Positions 18,119 to 26,665 of a stretch of 36,427 nt of DNA are shown here, piece by piece; positions within the stretch are counted from its first letter, which is position 1; each line of letters begins with the position of its first letter. The notes beneath the pieces were generated by a model that saw only the letters and a program-made list of their open reading frames with translations, did no database searches and was not told where the DNA came from. The position numbers and the translations under genes were made by a program. Origin of the DNA: Ascoidea tarda (nom. inval.) (taxonomy: Eukaryota > Ascomycota > Saccharomycetes > Ascoideales > Ascoideaceae); assembly GCA_030560485.1 (NCBI GenBank), contig JAKTTS010000103.1:1-36427 (forward strand). The letters run 5' to 3'.

Positions 18119-18832
18119 TTAATTATTAATAAAATTTTTGATTATAGTTGAAGAGCTAAAAACTGGATTGAGAATAATCGACGATAAAAAAAATTGTAGA
18201 GATTTTCTTCTTTTATTTATAAATTCTGTATTAAAATTATTATTTTTATTATTAAAATTATTATTTTGATTATTTTGATTATTTTGATTATTTTGATTAT
18301 TGTTTAATAAATTGAGATTGAGATTAAGATTGAGATTGAGATTGAAGTTGATGTAATTGAAATTTTTAGGTGGTAAATTGGGTATCTGATCAACCTTGTT
18401 AGGGTAATTGATTAATAATTCTTTTCTCAAATTGAGGAAATCATTATACCTCTTATGGATTGTGATTATGGAATTATTCTTTGTCTCGATCTTGATAGTG
18501 TATGTAGTAAATTTCTTGAACTGGCTTGATAGTAAGTTTGAAGTTGAGTTGCCATTAATTATGATTGCATCACCTATTATGACATTTTTCGCCCATGATT
18601 CGTTATCGGTGACGTCGTTATTGATTCTATTGTTCTGATCGATATGGTTTATTTCGTTGGTCTGGCTGATTTGATCTGGGTGAGAAATCTCAGTAGTGTG
18701 AGCCGTATCAGACGAAGCACTGTTCTCGGTATTGGAGTGATTCAAGAGCTGGATGGGGGGACTGGGATAGAACGTAAAGTCCTTTGAGTTTTTCTGGGGG
18801 CTTCTCTTGGGTTTGGCTGTGTTGGTGCTCAT
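18119..18832 (-). CDS. YPT35: YPT35, PX-domain endosomal/vacuolar adaptor for Vps13
   Basis: The preferred 237-residue product starts MSTNTAKPKRSPQK. Near the N terminus FYPSPPIQLLNH matches FLPPEPIQLLDE of yeast Ypt35, the PxP motif that recruits the lipid transporter Vps13. A PX domain follows: WAKNVIIGDAIIING, YTIKIETK, IHKRYNDFLNLRKELL (basic RYxxF, PI3P binding), QIPNLPPK, then NKRRKSLQFFLSSIILNP. Between the PPK loop and NKRRK lies an Asn/Leu-rich insertion of about 45 residues (NLNLNLNLN and NNQ repeats). An in-frame ATG at 18946 would add 38 residues, but a TATA-like ATATAT at 18888-18893 sits 56 bp above the ATG at 18832, and the added part is GC-rich and contains a CTG, so I prefer 18832. 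Convergent with the YHR112C-like gene, its near neighbour in S. cerevisiae. Confidence 0.82.
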   Translation of the reverse strand: MSTNTAKPKRSPQKNSKDFTFYPSPPIQLLNHSNTENSASSDTAHTTEISHPDQISQTNEINHIDQNNRINNDVTDNESWAKNVIIGDAIIINGNSTSNLLSSQFKKFTTYTIKIETKNNSIITIHKRYNDFLNLRKELLINYPNKVDQIPNLPPKNFNYINFNLNLNLNLNLNLLNNNQNNQNNQNNQNNNFNNKNNNFNTEFINKRRKSLQFFLSSIILNPVFSSSTIIKNFINN

Positions 18833-19598
18833 TTCCTCAGCACTGAGCTTCGAGCCACCAGCAGCAGAAACAGCAGGCAGCTGGAGCATATATCTCTGGC
18901 CTGCCGTGCGGTCACGAACGATGGGACCTGGGAAAACGTGCTCCACACGCAGTTCGAGTCACCAGCTCCATGGTTCCACAGCGCCAGCGAGTTGCGAGCT
19001 GGCGGGAAGAGCCCTGTGTCCTGGAGATTGCTAGATGATGGCACCTCACATGCCGCTGCCGCTGCATTTCCAGGCTCAGCTCCAGCTGCTCCAGCTGCTC
19101 CGGCCGCCGTGGGCTTGGGGACGTGTGGAAAAACCAGCACAAAGAACCGGCCTTACTGCCTTCGGCCCCAGTGTCCTATGGCAGCCGTTCTGTTTCTAAT
19201 GCGGTGAGACCTTTGGGTGCTTCTCTCTTGTGGAAGAACGGAATTCCTGTTTTTTATCTCCAGCAAACTGTGCAGCAGCACAATTCTGCTGTTGCAACCG
19301 TCCCGCGCTCGTGGGTTTCATCCACTTCTCCCCCGCTCCTCCAATTATGTCTATTTTGTTCTCTCTGCTCGTATACCTCGTGCTGCCCTATCTGAGCGCA
19401 ATTTCTGCCGTTTTCTCGGCCCGGCCTGCTCTTGTCCCGTCATCTGCACAGATCTTGCGCTGTTTTTTCGCTGCTTGACGAAATCCTATAGTATTTCTGC
19501 GAAATCTGCGAAAAACCGGCATCTCGTTCCAACCATCTCGCTCGAAATCTGGAGATGTCCCACGTGAGCTCCCGTCGCTCAGGTCCCGATCTCTCTCT

Positions 19599-19608
19599 TA
19601 TATATAAA
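19599..19608 (+). promoter_or_regulatory. TATA box, probable ACS2 promoter
   Basis: TATATATAAA, 33 bp after a CACGTG and followed by a C/T-rich start region. It is 950 bp from the ATG of ACS2, a distance best explained by a leader intron. Confidence 0.6.
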
Positions 19609-19763
19609 GCATCACCAACAACCTCTTTTTCTTCTAAACGATCAATTATTTCTTCTTCTTTTCCTTTGTATAAATACAATTCCTTTTGATCAATTCCATA
19701 TTCTTCTTTTTTCTTTTCTGAGGTATCTCTTCTTTCTTCCACTAATTCTTTCGTCCTTCAAAG

Positions 19764-20328
19764 GTATGTTGGCTTCAAAGTCTATTTAAGCTTAATTTTT
19801 CTCACTCCTGAGTTTTGTTTTGTTCTTTTCAATAACATACACCCATTTCTTCACTTTCGAGTGGAGAACTTTATTCCACCTTTCTTTAATTTCAAGCTCA
19901 AAAGGAACTATTTCTTCACTCACCCAGACACATCATCCGTTTTCCATTATATCCTCCTTATATTCTGTATAATTTTCAATTATTCTACAAAACTCTCCAA
20001 TAGTATCTCATAATATGTAAATTATTCTTGGTTTACATTTCACTACAGTATTCTTTCCTCATTGATTTCTTCGATTTCATTTTAAAACCAATATTATCAT
20101 TCATCATAATTACATCAAAACTCTTTTTTTTTTTTTGCAGTTCTGGTTTTTCAACCGAGAGTTCTCAATTTTTTTTCATTTACTAACTTTTGTTTCATTA
20201 CTCAATTGATCAAAATTACAATTCAATACAAATGGGAAATTTCAAAGAAATTCAAAAAACCAAAAAATCAAAAAATCAAAATTATAATTCATAAGCCAAA
20301 AATCACAAGCCAAAAAGTAAAACAATAG
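19764..20328 (+). other. Candidate 5' UTR intron of ACS2 (acceptor uncertain)
   Basis: Donor AAG/GTATGT at 19764 and a perfect TACTAAC at 20181-20187. The first YAG after the branch ends at 20328, which I use as a provisional end. Alternatives are TTTTTTGCAG ending at 20140 (best pyrimidine tract but before the TACTAAC) and CTTAG ending at 20555, directly before the ATG. Confidence 0.4.
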
Positions 20329-20555
20329 AAATGCAATAGAAATATAATAAAGTAGCATAATTAAACAAGCTTTTTCAAGCTTCGAGCTTTTTGCTTAATT
20401 TTTATTTTTTGGTTTCTGCTTTTGAAACATGTCTTGGATTATCGATCCTATTTCCTCATTTGTATTGTACATGTATTTTGTACCAAATTCGTTATTGATC
20501 TTATCAAAATTTAATTTTTCTTTATTTTTTTTCTTTTCTTTTTCTTGACCCTTAG

Positions 20556-22610
20556 ATGACTTTACAACACCAAGTAGTTCATGAAGCTAATAATCTAGTT
20601 GCTCGCCCAACTCCAAAAGAATTCTTCCAAAATCAACCTGAAGAATCCTTTTGTAAAGATCTCGCTCAATATAAAGAATTACATCAACAATCAATCGAAA
20701 ATCCTGAAAAATTCTTTGGCGATTTTGCTAATCAATTATTAGACTGGGATAAACCATTTGTTAAAGCTAAAAATGGTCACTTGAAAAATGGTGATGCCTC
20801 TTGGTTCTTGGGTGGTAAATTAAACGCTTCTTTCAACTGTGTTGATCGTCACGCTTTTAACACTCCTGATAAAGTAGCTATAATCTACGAAGCTGATGAA
20901 GAAACTGAATCTCCACTCACATTAACCTATGCTGATTTATTATCCGAAGTTTCAAAAGTAGCTGCTATTTTGAACGATTGGGGCGTCAAAAAGGGTGATA
21001 GAGTTGCCATCTATTTGCCAATGATTCCAGCTGCCATAATTGCAATTCTCGCTGTTGTTCGATTGGGCGCTGTCCATTCAATTGTCTTTGCTGGTTTCTC
21101 CGCTGCTTCTCTAAGAGACAGAATAGAGGACTGTGACGCCAAAGTTGTTATCACCTCCGATGAAGGCAAAAGAGCCTCAAAGGTCATTCACTCAAAAAAA
21201 ATCGTTGATACTGCTATTGATGGCTTATCAGTAGTTGAAAAAGTCTTAGTCTTTCAAAGAACTGCTGCCTCAAATATTCCAATGAAATCTGGCAGAGACT
21301 TTTGGTGGCACGAAGAAGCTAAAAAATTCAGCGGCTACTTTCCTCCAACCTCTGTTGATTCTGAAGACCCTCTATTCTTATTATATACCTCTGGTTCCAC
21401 TGGTTCTCCAAAGGGCGTTGTTCATTCAACCGCTGGTTATCTTTTAGGCGCTGCCTTAACTACTCGTTACGTCTTTGATATCCACCAACAAGATATCTTG
21501 TTCACTGCTGGTGATGTTGGTTGGATTACCGGTCATACTTATGCTTGTTATGGGCCTTTATTATTGGGTTGTGCTACAATCATCTTTGAAAGTACTCCAA
21601 CCTATCCTGACATTGGCAGATATTGGAGGATTGTTCAACGTCACAGAGCTACTCATTTTTACGTTGCTCCAACTGCTTTGAGATTAATTAAACAATTAGG
21701 TGAATCCGCTATCGCCAAGTATGATATCTCATCTTTAAGAACCTTAGGTTCCGTCGGTGAACCAATTGCTCCTGAATTATGGCAATGGTATGACGAAAAA
21801 ATCGGTCAAGGTAGATGTCACATCGCTGATACATACTGGCAAACTGAATCTGGCTGCCATTTAATTGCTCCATTAGCTGGTGCTGTTCCAACCAAACCTG
21901 GTTCTGCTACTGTTCCATTTTTCGGTATTGATGCTGCTATTATTGATCCCGTTTCCGGTAAAGAATTAAAAGGCAATGATGTTGCTGGTGTTTTAGCTAT
22001 CAAAAACTCCTGGCCATCAATGGCAAGAAGTGTCTTTAGAAACCACGACAGATATATTGACACATACTTAAAACCTTATCCAGGCTACTACTTTACAGGT
22101 GATGGTGCTGGTAGAGATAACGACGGTTACTACTGGATTAGAGGTAGAGTCGATGATGTCGTTAACGTTTCTGGTCACAGATTATCAACTGCAGAAATCG
22201 AAGCTGCTTTATTAGAACACAGCGGTGTCTCAGAAGCTGCAGTGGTCGGTATTCATGATGATTTAACTGGCCAAGCTGTTGTTGCCTTTGTTGGATTAAA
22301 GGAAGGTTACTTGGTCTCAAGAATTAAAGAAAGCGAATCTAAAGGTGATCATATCACTTTAACTCAATTGAGACAAGAATTAAGAATTAAAATTAGAGCT
22401 GAAATTGGTCCATTTGCTGCTCCAAAAACAGTTATTGTTGTTCCAGATTTACCAAAAACTAGATCTGGTAAGATAATGAGAAGAATTTTAAGAAAAATTA
22501 TTTCAAATGAAGCTGATCAAATTGGTGATACTTCAACTTTAAGCAACCCAAGCGCAGTTGAAAAAATTATAACTTCAGTTGATGAACAATTTTTCAACTT
22601 TAAAAAATAA
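20556..22610 (+). CDS. ACS2: ACS2, acetyl-CoA synthetase (AMP-forming)
   Basis: The 684-residue enzyme activates acetate with ATP and CoA to acetyl-CoA in cytosol and nucleus, for lipid synthesis and histone acetylation. It shows the whole family pattern: [17 protein letters not shown] (about residues 84-100), the P-loop-like [10 protein letters not shown] at 278-287, [51 protein letters not shown] and [15 protein letters not shown] with the regulatory catalytic Lys639. It lacks the longer N terminus of Acs1 and closely follows Candida Acs2, so I call it ACS2. The start at [17 protein letters not shown] agrees with the family. Codon use is strongly biased (TTA, GCT, GGT, no CTG), as expected for a highly expressed gene. 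Confidence 0.96.
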   Translation: MTLQHQVVHEANNLVARPTPKEFFQNQPEESFCKDLAQYKELHQQSIENPEKFFGDFANQLLDWDKPFVKAKNGHLKNGDASWFLGGKLNASFNCVDRHAFNTPDKVAIIYEADEETESPLTLTYADLLSEVSKVAAILNDWGVKKGDRVAIYLPMIPAAIIAILAVVRLGAVHSIVFAGFSAASLRDRIEDCDAKVVITSDEGKRASKVIHSKKIVDTAIDGLSVVEKVLVFQRTAASNIPMKSGRDFWWHEEAKKFSGYFPPTSVDSEDPLFLLYTSGSTGSPKGVVHSTAGYLLGAALTTRYVFDIHQQDILFTAGDVGWITGHTYACYGPLLLGCATIIFESTPTYPDIGRYWRIVQRHRATHFYVAPTALRLIKQLGESAIAKYDISSLRTLGSVGEPIAPELWQWYDEKIGQGRCHIADTYWQTESGCHLIAPLAGAVPTKPGSATVPFFGIDAAIIDPVSGKELKGNDVAGVLAIKNSWPSMARSVFRNHDRYIDTYLKPYPGYYFTGDGAGRDNDGYYWIRGRVDDVVNVSGHRLSTAEIEAALLEHSGVSEAAVVGIHDDLTGQAVVAFVGLKEGYLVSRIKESESKGDHITLTQLRQELRIKIRAEIGPFAAPKTVIVVPDLPKTRSGKIMRRILRKIISNEADQIGDTSTLSNPSAVEKIITSVDEQFFNFKK

Positions 22611-23385
22611 AATAATTGATTAAGAAATAAAATTCCTAATATGACCCTGTGTTTTTCTTTTTCTGTTTTTTTTTCGATTTTTTTTTTGTGATATTTTCAA
22701 TTATTTTATATTTTATATTATTTATAATTTATTATCTCTTAATTTCTACTTTTTTATTTTTGATCTTTATTTTTCAGTTCAATTCAAATAATTATTTTGA
22801 AGTGCTAATGAGTTGCTATATAGTTTTTGAGTATAAATATCATTTTTAATTATAATTTCAATTGTACAATTAAAAGTAAAATTAACAGCTGTACATATAT
22901 ATTTATATATATGTAGCTTATACAATTATTGAGTTTAATATGATTCATTTATTTATTTTAAGTTGAATTGAAATTGAGATCAAAAAAAAAAGAGTGATAA
23001 TAAATTAATTAAAAATAAGCATTAATTGAAATATATACTACTGAATTAATATTTGAAATAAAAATGATAACAACAAAAAAACTAGAAAGAAACGTAGCTT
23101 AATAAAAAAACTTAAATAAACTATTAACTAAAATCGGTCAATAAATAAATATAAATAGGTAGATAGGTAGATATTAAAAGGATTAAAATCAGGATTGAAA
23201 TTAAAATTAAAATTAAAATTAAGTATTAAAAGTAAATTTTTCAAGAAAAAATGAGAGAAAAAACAAAAAAAAAACAATATGATAAAAGATATTAAAATGA
23301 ATAAACACAAGAAAGATAGATAGGATTAGATCCAATAAAATAAAATAAGGCAAGATAAAGTAAGATGGGTAATATTTATGAATAA
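22611..23385. other. Convergent intergenic region ACS2-CDC12
   Basis: T-rich after ACS2, A-rich before CDC12. It contains a 12-bp palindrome AATTGTACAATT (22860-22871), an AT-rich hairpin (22887-22918) and short repeats (AAATTA at about 23200-23222, ATAGGTAG at about 23153-23172). No gene is seen. Confidence 0.75.
22887..22918. terminator. AT-rich hairpin between convergent genes
   Basis: AGCTGTACATATATA and TATATATGTAGCT form an imperfect inverted repeat around TTT, about 280 bp beyond the ACS2 stop. It could help 3'-end formation or simply be AT-rich chance. Confidence 0.3.
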
Positions 23386-24597
23386 TTATTTCTTTTTGAC
23401 AGATAATTCTTTGATTTGATCTTGCAATTCTTTAATTTGTTGTTGAACGGCTTCAAGATCTTTATTCAATCTATTTCTTTCGTTGACGATATTTTGTTCC
23501 CATTGTCTGAATCTTGATTCTTCAGTCTTAACCTTTTCAGTAAAGTAGTTCTTTAATTGTTCTTCATCCTTTCTAAAGAGAGGGTTATTTTGCAATCTTT
23601 GGTTAATTGAGTTTGAAGTTGGAACAATTGGAGGAATTGAATCAGAGTTTGAGTCAGAGTTTGAGGAGAGTGACTTTTGTTCCTCCATTTTAAAGGCTCT
23701 GTATGATTCATAGTGCAACTCTTCGGTTGATAGGATTAAATCTAGCATATTTGTTCTTAATAATAAGCTTCTTAGTTTCAAGAAATCGCAATGAGAAGAG
23801 TTTTCAACTTCAGCTATACCCCAGGGGAATTTTCTACCAATGATTAAGTCACCTTTTAAGTTTTTAACCAAAGATTCCGAGCCGATTATGGCAAATGGCA
23901 TTAGTTGAATCAAATCCTTTGCGTGTTCAGCGGAAGTTTGATCATCTAGATCGATTGGAGGAGAGTAGATCTTGATGTCTTGAGCTTCAATGACTGCTCT
24001 TATTCTTTGTTTGAAATCGGACATTTCCTTTGGAGATAAAGTGTCAGCCTTTGCAATGACGGGAATTAAATTGACTCTTGTGCATAGTTTTTTCATGCAT
24101 TCGATATCCAAAGGTTTCAAGGAATGACCAGTTGGTCTAATGAAATATAGACATGCATGGACTCTTAAATCGTGGATATTGTTTCTTGAAGGTTGTTGTT
24201 CCTGTTTCATATAGGAGTCGTGTTGGTCATCAATAAAATCAATTAAAGATTGATAAGAGTTTTTATTGTTGATATTGTCACCAAAACCTGGAGTGTCAAT
24301 GACATTTAGTCTGATTTTGAAGTTTTTTTCTTCCAATTCAGCTCTAACGACATCGATCTCAACTGTGGCATGAATTCCCTTTTGGTGACGAGCAGAGTTT
24401 TCGATGTGGTTCTTCAAGGAGGTTTGGAACAAAGTGTTAATGAAAGTGGTTTTCCCTAGACCAGATTCCCCAGCGACCATGAGAGTGAAGGTAGCACCCT
24501 TCTTGGAGACAATCTTGTATCTCTGGATGGGCAAGTTGTCAATTCCAACAAGCTCAGAATATTGGAGTTCGGGAGAGGCAGTAGCAGCAGAAGCCAT
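23386..24597 (-). CDS. CDC12: CDC12, septin
   Basis: The 403-residue protein is a septin, a GTP-binding subunit of the hetero-octameric filaments at the bud neck. The order matches yeast Cdc12 (407 residues): short Ala/Ser N terminus, polybasic-flanked QRYKIV, P-loop GESGLGKT (43-50), VIDTPGFGDN (100-108), the septin stretch FIDDQHDSYMKQEQQPSR (121-138), YFIRPTGHSLKPLDIE, AKAD (182-185), and the septin unique element ending HCDFLKLRSLLLRTNMLDLI. The C-terminal coiled coil (about 345-403) includes FRQWEQNIVNERNRLNKDLE, almost identical to Cdc12. A Ser/Asn/Asp insert (SSNSDSNSDS) precedes the coiled coil. No in-frame CTG is present. It shares a 266-bp divergent promoter with TRP4. Confidence 0.96.
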   Translation of the reverse strand: MASAATASPELQYSELVGIDNLPIQRYKIVSKKGATFTLMVAGESGLGKTTFINTLFQTSLKNHIENSARHQKGIHATVEIDVVRAELEEKNFKIRLNVIDTPGFGDNINNKNSYQSLIDFIDDQHDSYMKQEQQPSRNNIHDLRVHACLYFIRPTGHSLKPLDIECMKKLCTRVNLIPVIAKADTLSPKEMSDFKQRIRAVIEAQDIKIYSPPIDLDDQTSAEHAKDLIQLMPFAIIGSESLVKNLKGDLIIGRKFPWGIAEVENSSHCDFLKLRSLLLRTNMLDLILSTEELHYESYRAFKMEEQKSLSSNSDSNSDSIPPIVPTSNSINQRLQNNPLFRKDEEQLKNYFTEKVKTEESRFRQWEQNIVNERNRLNKDLEAVQQQIKELQDQIKELSVKKK

Positions 24598-24863
24598 GGC
24601 GGACAGCGAGAAGGACGAGAAGCAGACAGAACGAGAGGCAGAGGATGGTGTTTCTGGTTCAAAAGTGGTAGAGTGGAATGTGAAGCTGAAGAAACACGAC
24701 TACGTATTCGATTCCAGGCGTGAGCGCACGTGCCGCGACGGTTCGAGTCCCAGCGAGGTCTTCAGTGTTTTGAGCGTGTTTCGCCTATGGTTTTGGTGCT
24801 GTTTCTGCTGTTTCTGCTGCTTCTGCTGCGTGTTTCGTGTCTGTGTGCTTCTGTTTCCGTGCA
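24598..24863. promoter_or_regulatory. Divergent promoter CDC12 / TRP4
   Basis: 266 bp, GC-rich for this genome. CACGTG at 24727-24732 lies in GCGCACGTGCCGCG. A TTTCTGCTG repeat lies at about 24797-24830. No obvious TATA box is seen. Confidence 0.5.
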
Positions 24864-26060
24864 ATGTCCTCCTCTGCTGTGCCCGAGGCCCCCCGGGACC
24901 AGAACTTGTTGACTCCCTACATCAAGTCCTTGTTGCTCGAGCCTCCCAACCTCACGCCCAGTGACTTGAGCGTTGTGTTGAAGTTGATCATCCAGGGCTA
25001 CTCCAACGACTGCCAGGTCTCATCCTTCTTGACTGCCTTGAAGATCAGGAAGCTCGATCAGCAGCCCCAGTACATCAGTGCTGCTGCCAGAACCATGTTG
25101 GAGTTCTCGCACTTGCTTCCTCTCCTGGCCTTGCCCCAAGATGACTCACTCCGCTACCTCGACATTGTGGGCACTGGTGGTGATGGCAAAAACACCTTCA
25201 ACGTCTCCACCTCAAGCGCCATAATTGCTGCTGGAATCCAGAACTTGAAGGTGGTGAAGCATGGTGGTAAGGCCTCCTCCTCATCGGTTGGCTCTGGTGA
25301 CTTGATCGCCCAGTTGGGCATCAATGTCAGCAATATAAACCTCAATTCGCTCCCAGATCTAATCAACGATCCCAACATTAACTTCATTTTCCTTTTTGCC
25401 CCTATTTTCCACCCAATTATGAAAAACTTGGTCGATTTAAGGAAAAATTTGAACATTCCCACCATTTTTAATATCTTGGGGCCACTAATCAATCCGTTTC
25501 CAAAAATCACTTCAAGAATTATCGGTGTCAACAATGAAGCTTTGGGCCCAATTTTTGCGAACACCTGCAATCTAATTGACCACTCCCTAGGCAATTATAA
25601 CGCCAACACAATGATTGTTCATGGAGAGATTGGCTTGGATGAAATATCTCCCCAGGGAAAGACCAAAATTTGGTTAACCAACTCGAGTAGCGGCAGTAAC
25701 GCCACCGAAAACAATCATAGCGACGCAGACAGCTCCAGCAATTCTGCCAGCAGCAACGTCATCTGCAAGACCATCTCTCCTGTTGACTTTGGCTTGAAAG
25801 AACACTCCATCGACGACGTCAAAAGTGGCACACCCAAGGAAAACGCTCGCTTCTTGATCGATCTTCTCAACAACAGAGTTCCCTTGGACACTAACCTTCC
25901 CTTGGTGGACTACATCCTCATGAACACTGCTGCCCTCTGTGTCGTCGCCGGCGTCGCCGATAACTGGAAAAAGGGTGTGGAGTTGGCAAAGGCCTCCATT
26001 CTCTCAGGCAATGCTTTGGCCAGTTTGACCAGTTTGGCTCGTTCCACCAATGCCTTCTGA
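24864..26060 (+). CDS. TRP4: TRP4, anthranilate phosphoribosyltransferase
   Basis: The 398-residue enzyme transfers phosphoribose from PRPP to anthranilate in tryptophan synthesis (cytosol). Diagnostic stretches are GTGGDGKNTFNVSTS (103-117, PRPP/Mg site), VKHGGKASSSSVGSGD (131-146), NIPTIFNILGPLINPF, and VHGEIGLDEISP. An Asn/Ser-rich insertion (about residues 270-295) lies between TKIWLTN and CKTISPVDFGL, in a variable loop. I start at 24864 (MSSSAVPEAP); the ATG nine codons earlier adds a Cys/Phe-rich leader without support. The 5' and 3' thirds are GC-rich and the middle is AT-rich. One CTG codon, at 25125-25127. SPC110 follows as in S. cerevisiae, where the two are near neighbours. Confidence 0.95.
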   Translation: MSSSAVPEAPRDQNLLTPYIKSLLLEPPNLTPSDLSVVLKLIIQGYSNDCQVSSFLTALKIRKLDQQPQYISAAARTMLEFSHLLPLLALPQDDSLRYLDIVGTGGDGKNTFNVSTSSAIIAAGIQNLKVVKHGGKASSSSVGSGDLIAQLGINVSNINLNSLPDLINDPNINFIFLFAPIFHPIMKNLVDLRKNLNIPTIFNILGPLINPFPKITSRIIGVNNEALGPIFANTCNLIDHSLGNYNANTMIVHGEIGLDEISPQGKTKIWLTNSSSGSNATENNHSDADSSSNSASSNVICKTISPVDFGLKEHSIDDVKSGTPKENARFLIDLLNNRVPLDTNLPLVDYILMNTAALCVVAGVADNWKKGVELAKASILSGNALASLTSLARSTNAF

Positions 26061-26448
26061 ACTGCGCTTCCCGATTTATCGGGTATTTTCAACCACCACG
26101 TTTGTGTCTCGCGCTCTTTCTCCCGCTCTCTTGGGCCTTCTCAAAACGGTCGATCAAATATAAACAAGAAAAGTAAATAACTGAAGTAACTGATTAGATC
26201 TATACACTAGTTTTTTTTACCTCTTCTTTAATAAACAGCTTTCTATCCATTGGCCTATCTCTACTGAATTAGCAATATTTATAATCTTCCATTTGACTAA
26301 TTTTATTTATATTCTATTTTATATTCTATCTAATTTTCCCTATTTTTCATTTTTTTTTTGCCTGTTTTGTTTTGTTAATTTTCGGCTTTTGTTAAATCAC
26401 TCTATTTTTTCAAATTTTTTTGCTTGATTTTTGCTATTCTAATTAATA
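26061..26448. other. Intergenic region TRP4-SPC110
   Basis: 388 bp: a GC-rich TRP4 3' end, then T-rich sequence with TTTATATTCTATTTTATATTC (about 26304-26325) as the likely SPC110 promoter. No gene is seen. Confidence 0.65.
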
Positions 26449-26622
26449 ATGTTTTTGAAATCAATATTTGATACTCCCAAACCAAATCCGCTTAATCAGA
26501 ACCCATCAAATAAAAACTACCAATTTACTCCCATAACAAATCAAGATGACTATGACTACATGAAAATACCTAGCAATAATAATATCAATAACAACAACAA
26601 CAACAACAAAAACAACAACAAC

Positions 26623-26665
<43 letters not shown>

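Larger units (their letters stand above)
18833..20555. other. Intergenic region YPT35-ACS2: GC-rich island and long ACS2 leader
   Basis: 1.7 kb. Bases 18833-19560 are GC-rich and full of overlapping spurious frames. CACGTG occurs at 19561-19566, TATATATAAA at 19599-19608, a pyrimidine-rich leader from 19610, then AT-rich sequence up to the ACS2 ATG. A splice donor GTATGT at 19764 and a TACTAAC at 20181 suggest an intron in the 5' UTR. No protein gene is supported. Confidence 0.6.

Noticed and set aside
18952-18962. AGTTCGAGTCA, B-box-like, in the GC-rich region upstream of YPT35
   Set aside because: No pairing of the flanks and no A-box at a suitable distance.
18829-19567. Several overlapping frames of 75-116 codons on both strands
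   Set aside because: GC-rich sequence has few stop codons; the frames overlap each other, lack motifs and sit in the ACS2/YPT35 promoter region.
24666-24750. A-box-like TGGTAGAGTGG (24666) and perfect B-box GGTTCGAGTCC (24740) suggesting a tRNA gene
   Set aside because: The bases around the B-box do not form a T-arm stem, no acceptor stem was found, and the spacing would need an unusual intron. It lies in the CDC12-TRP4 promoter.
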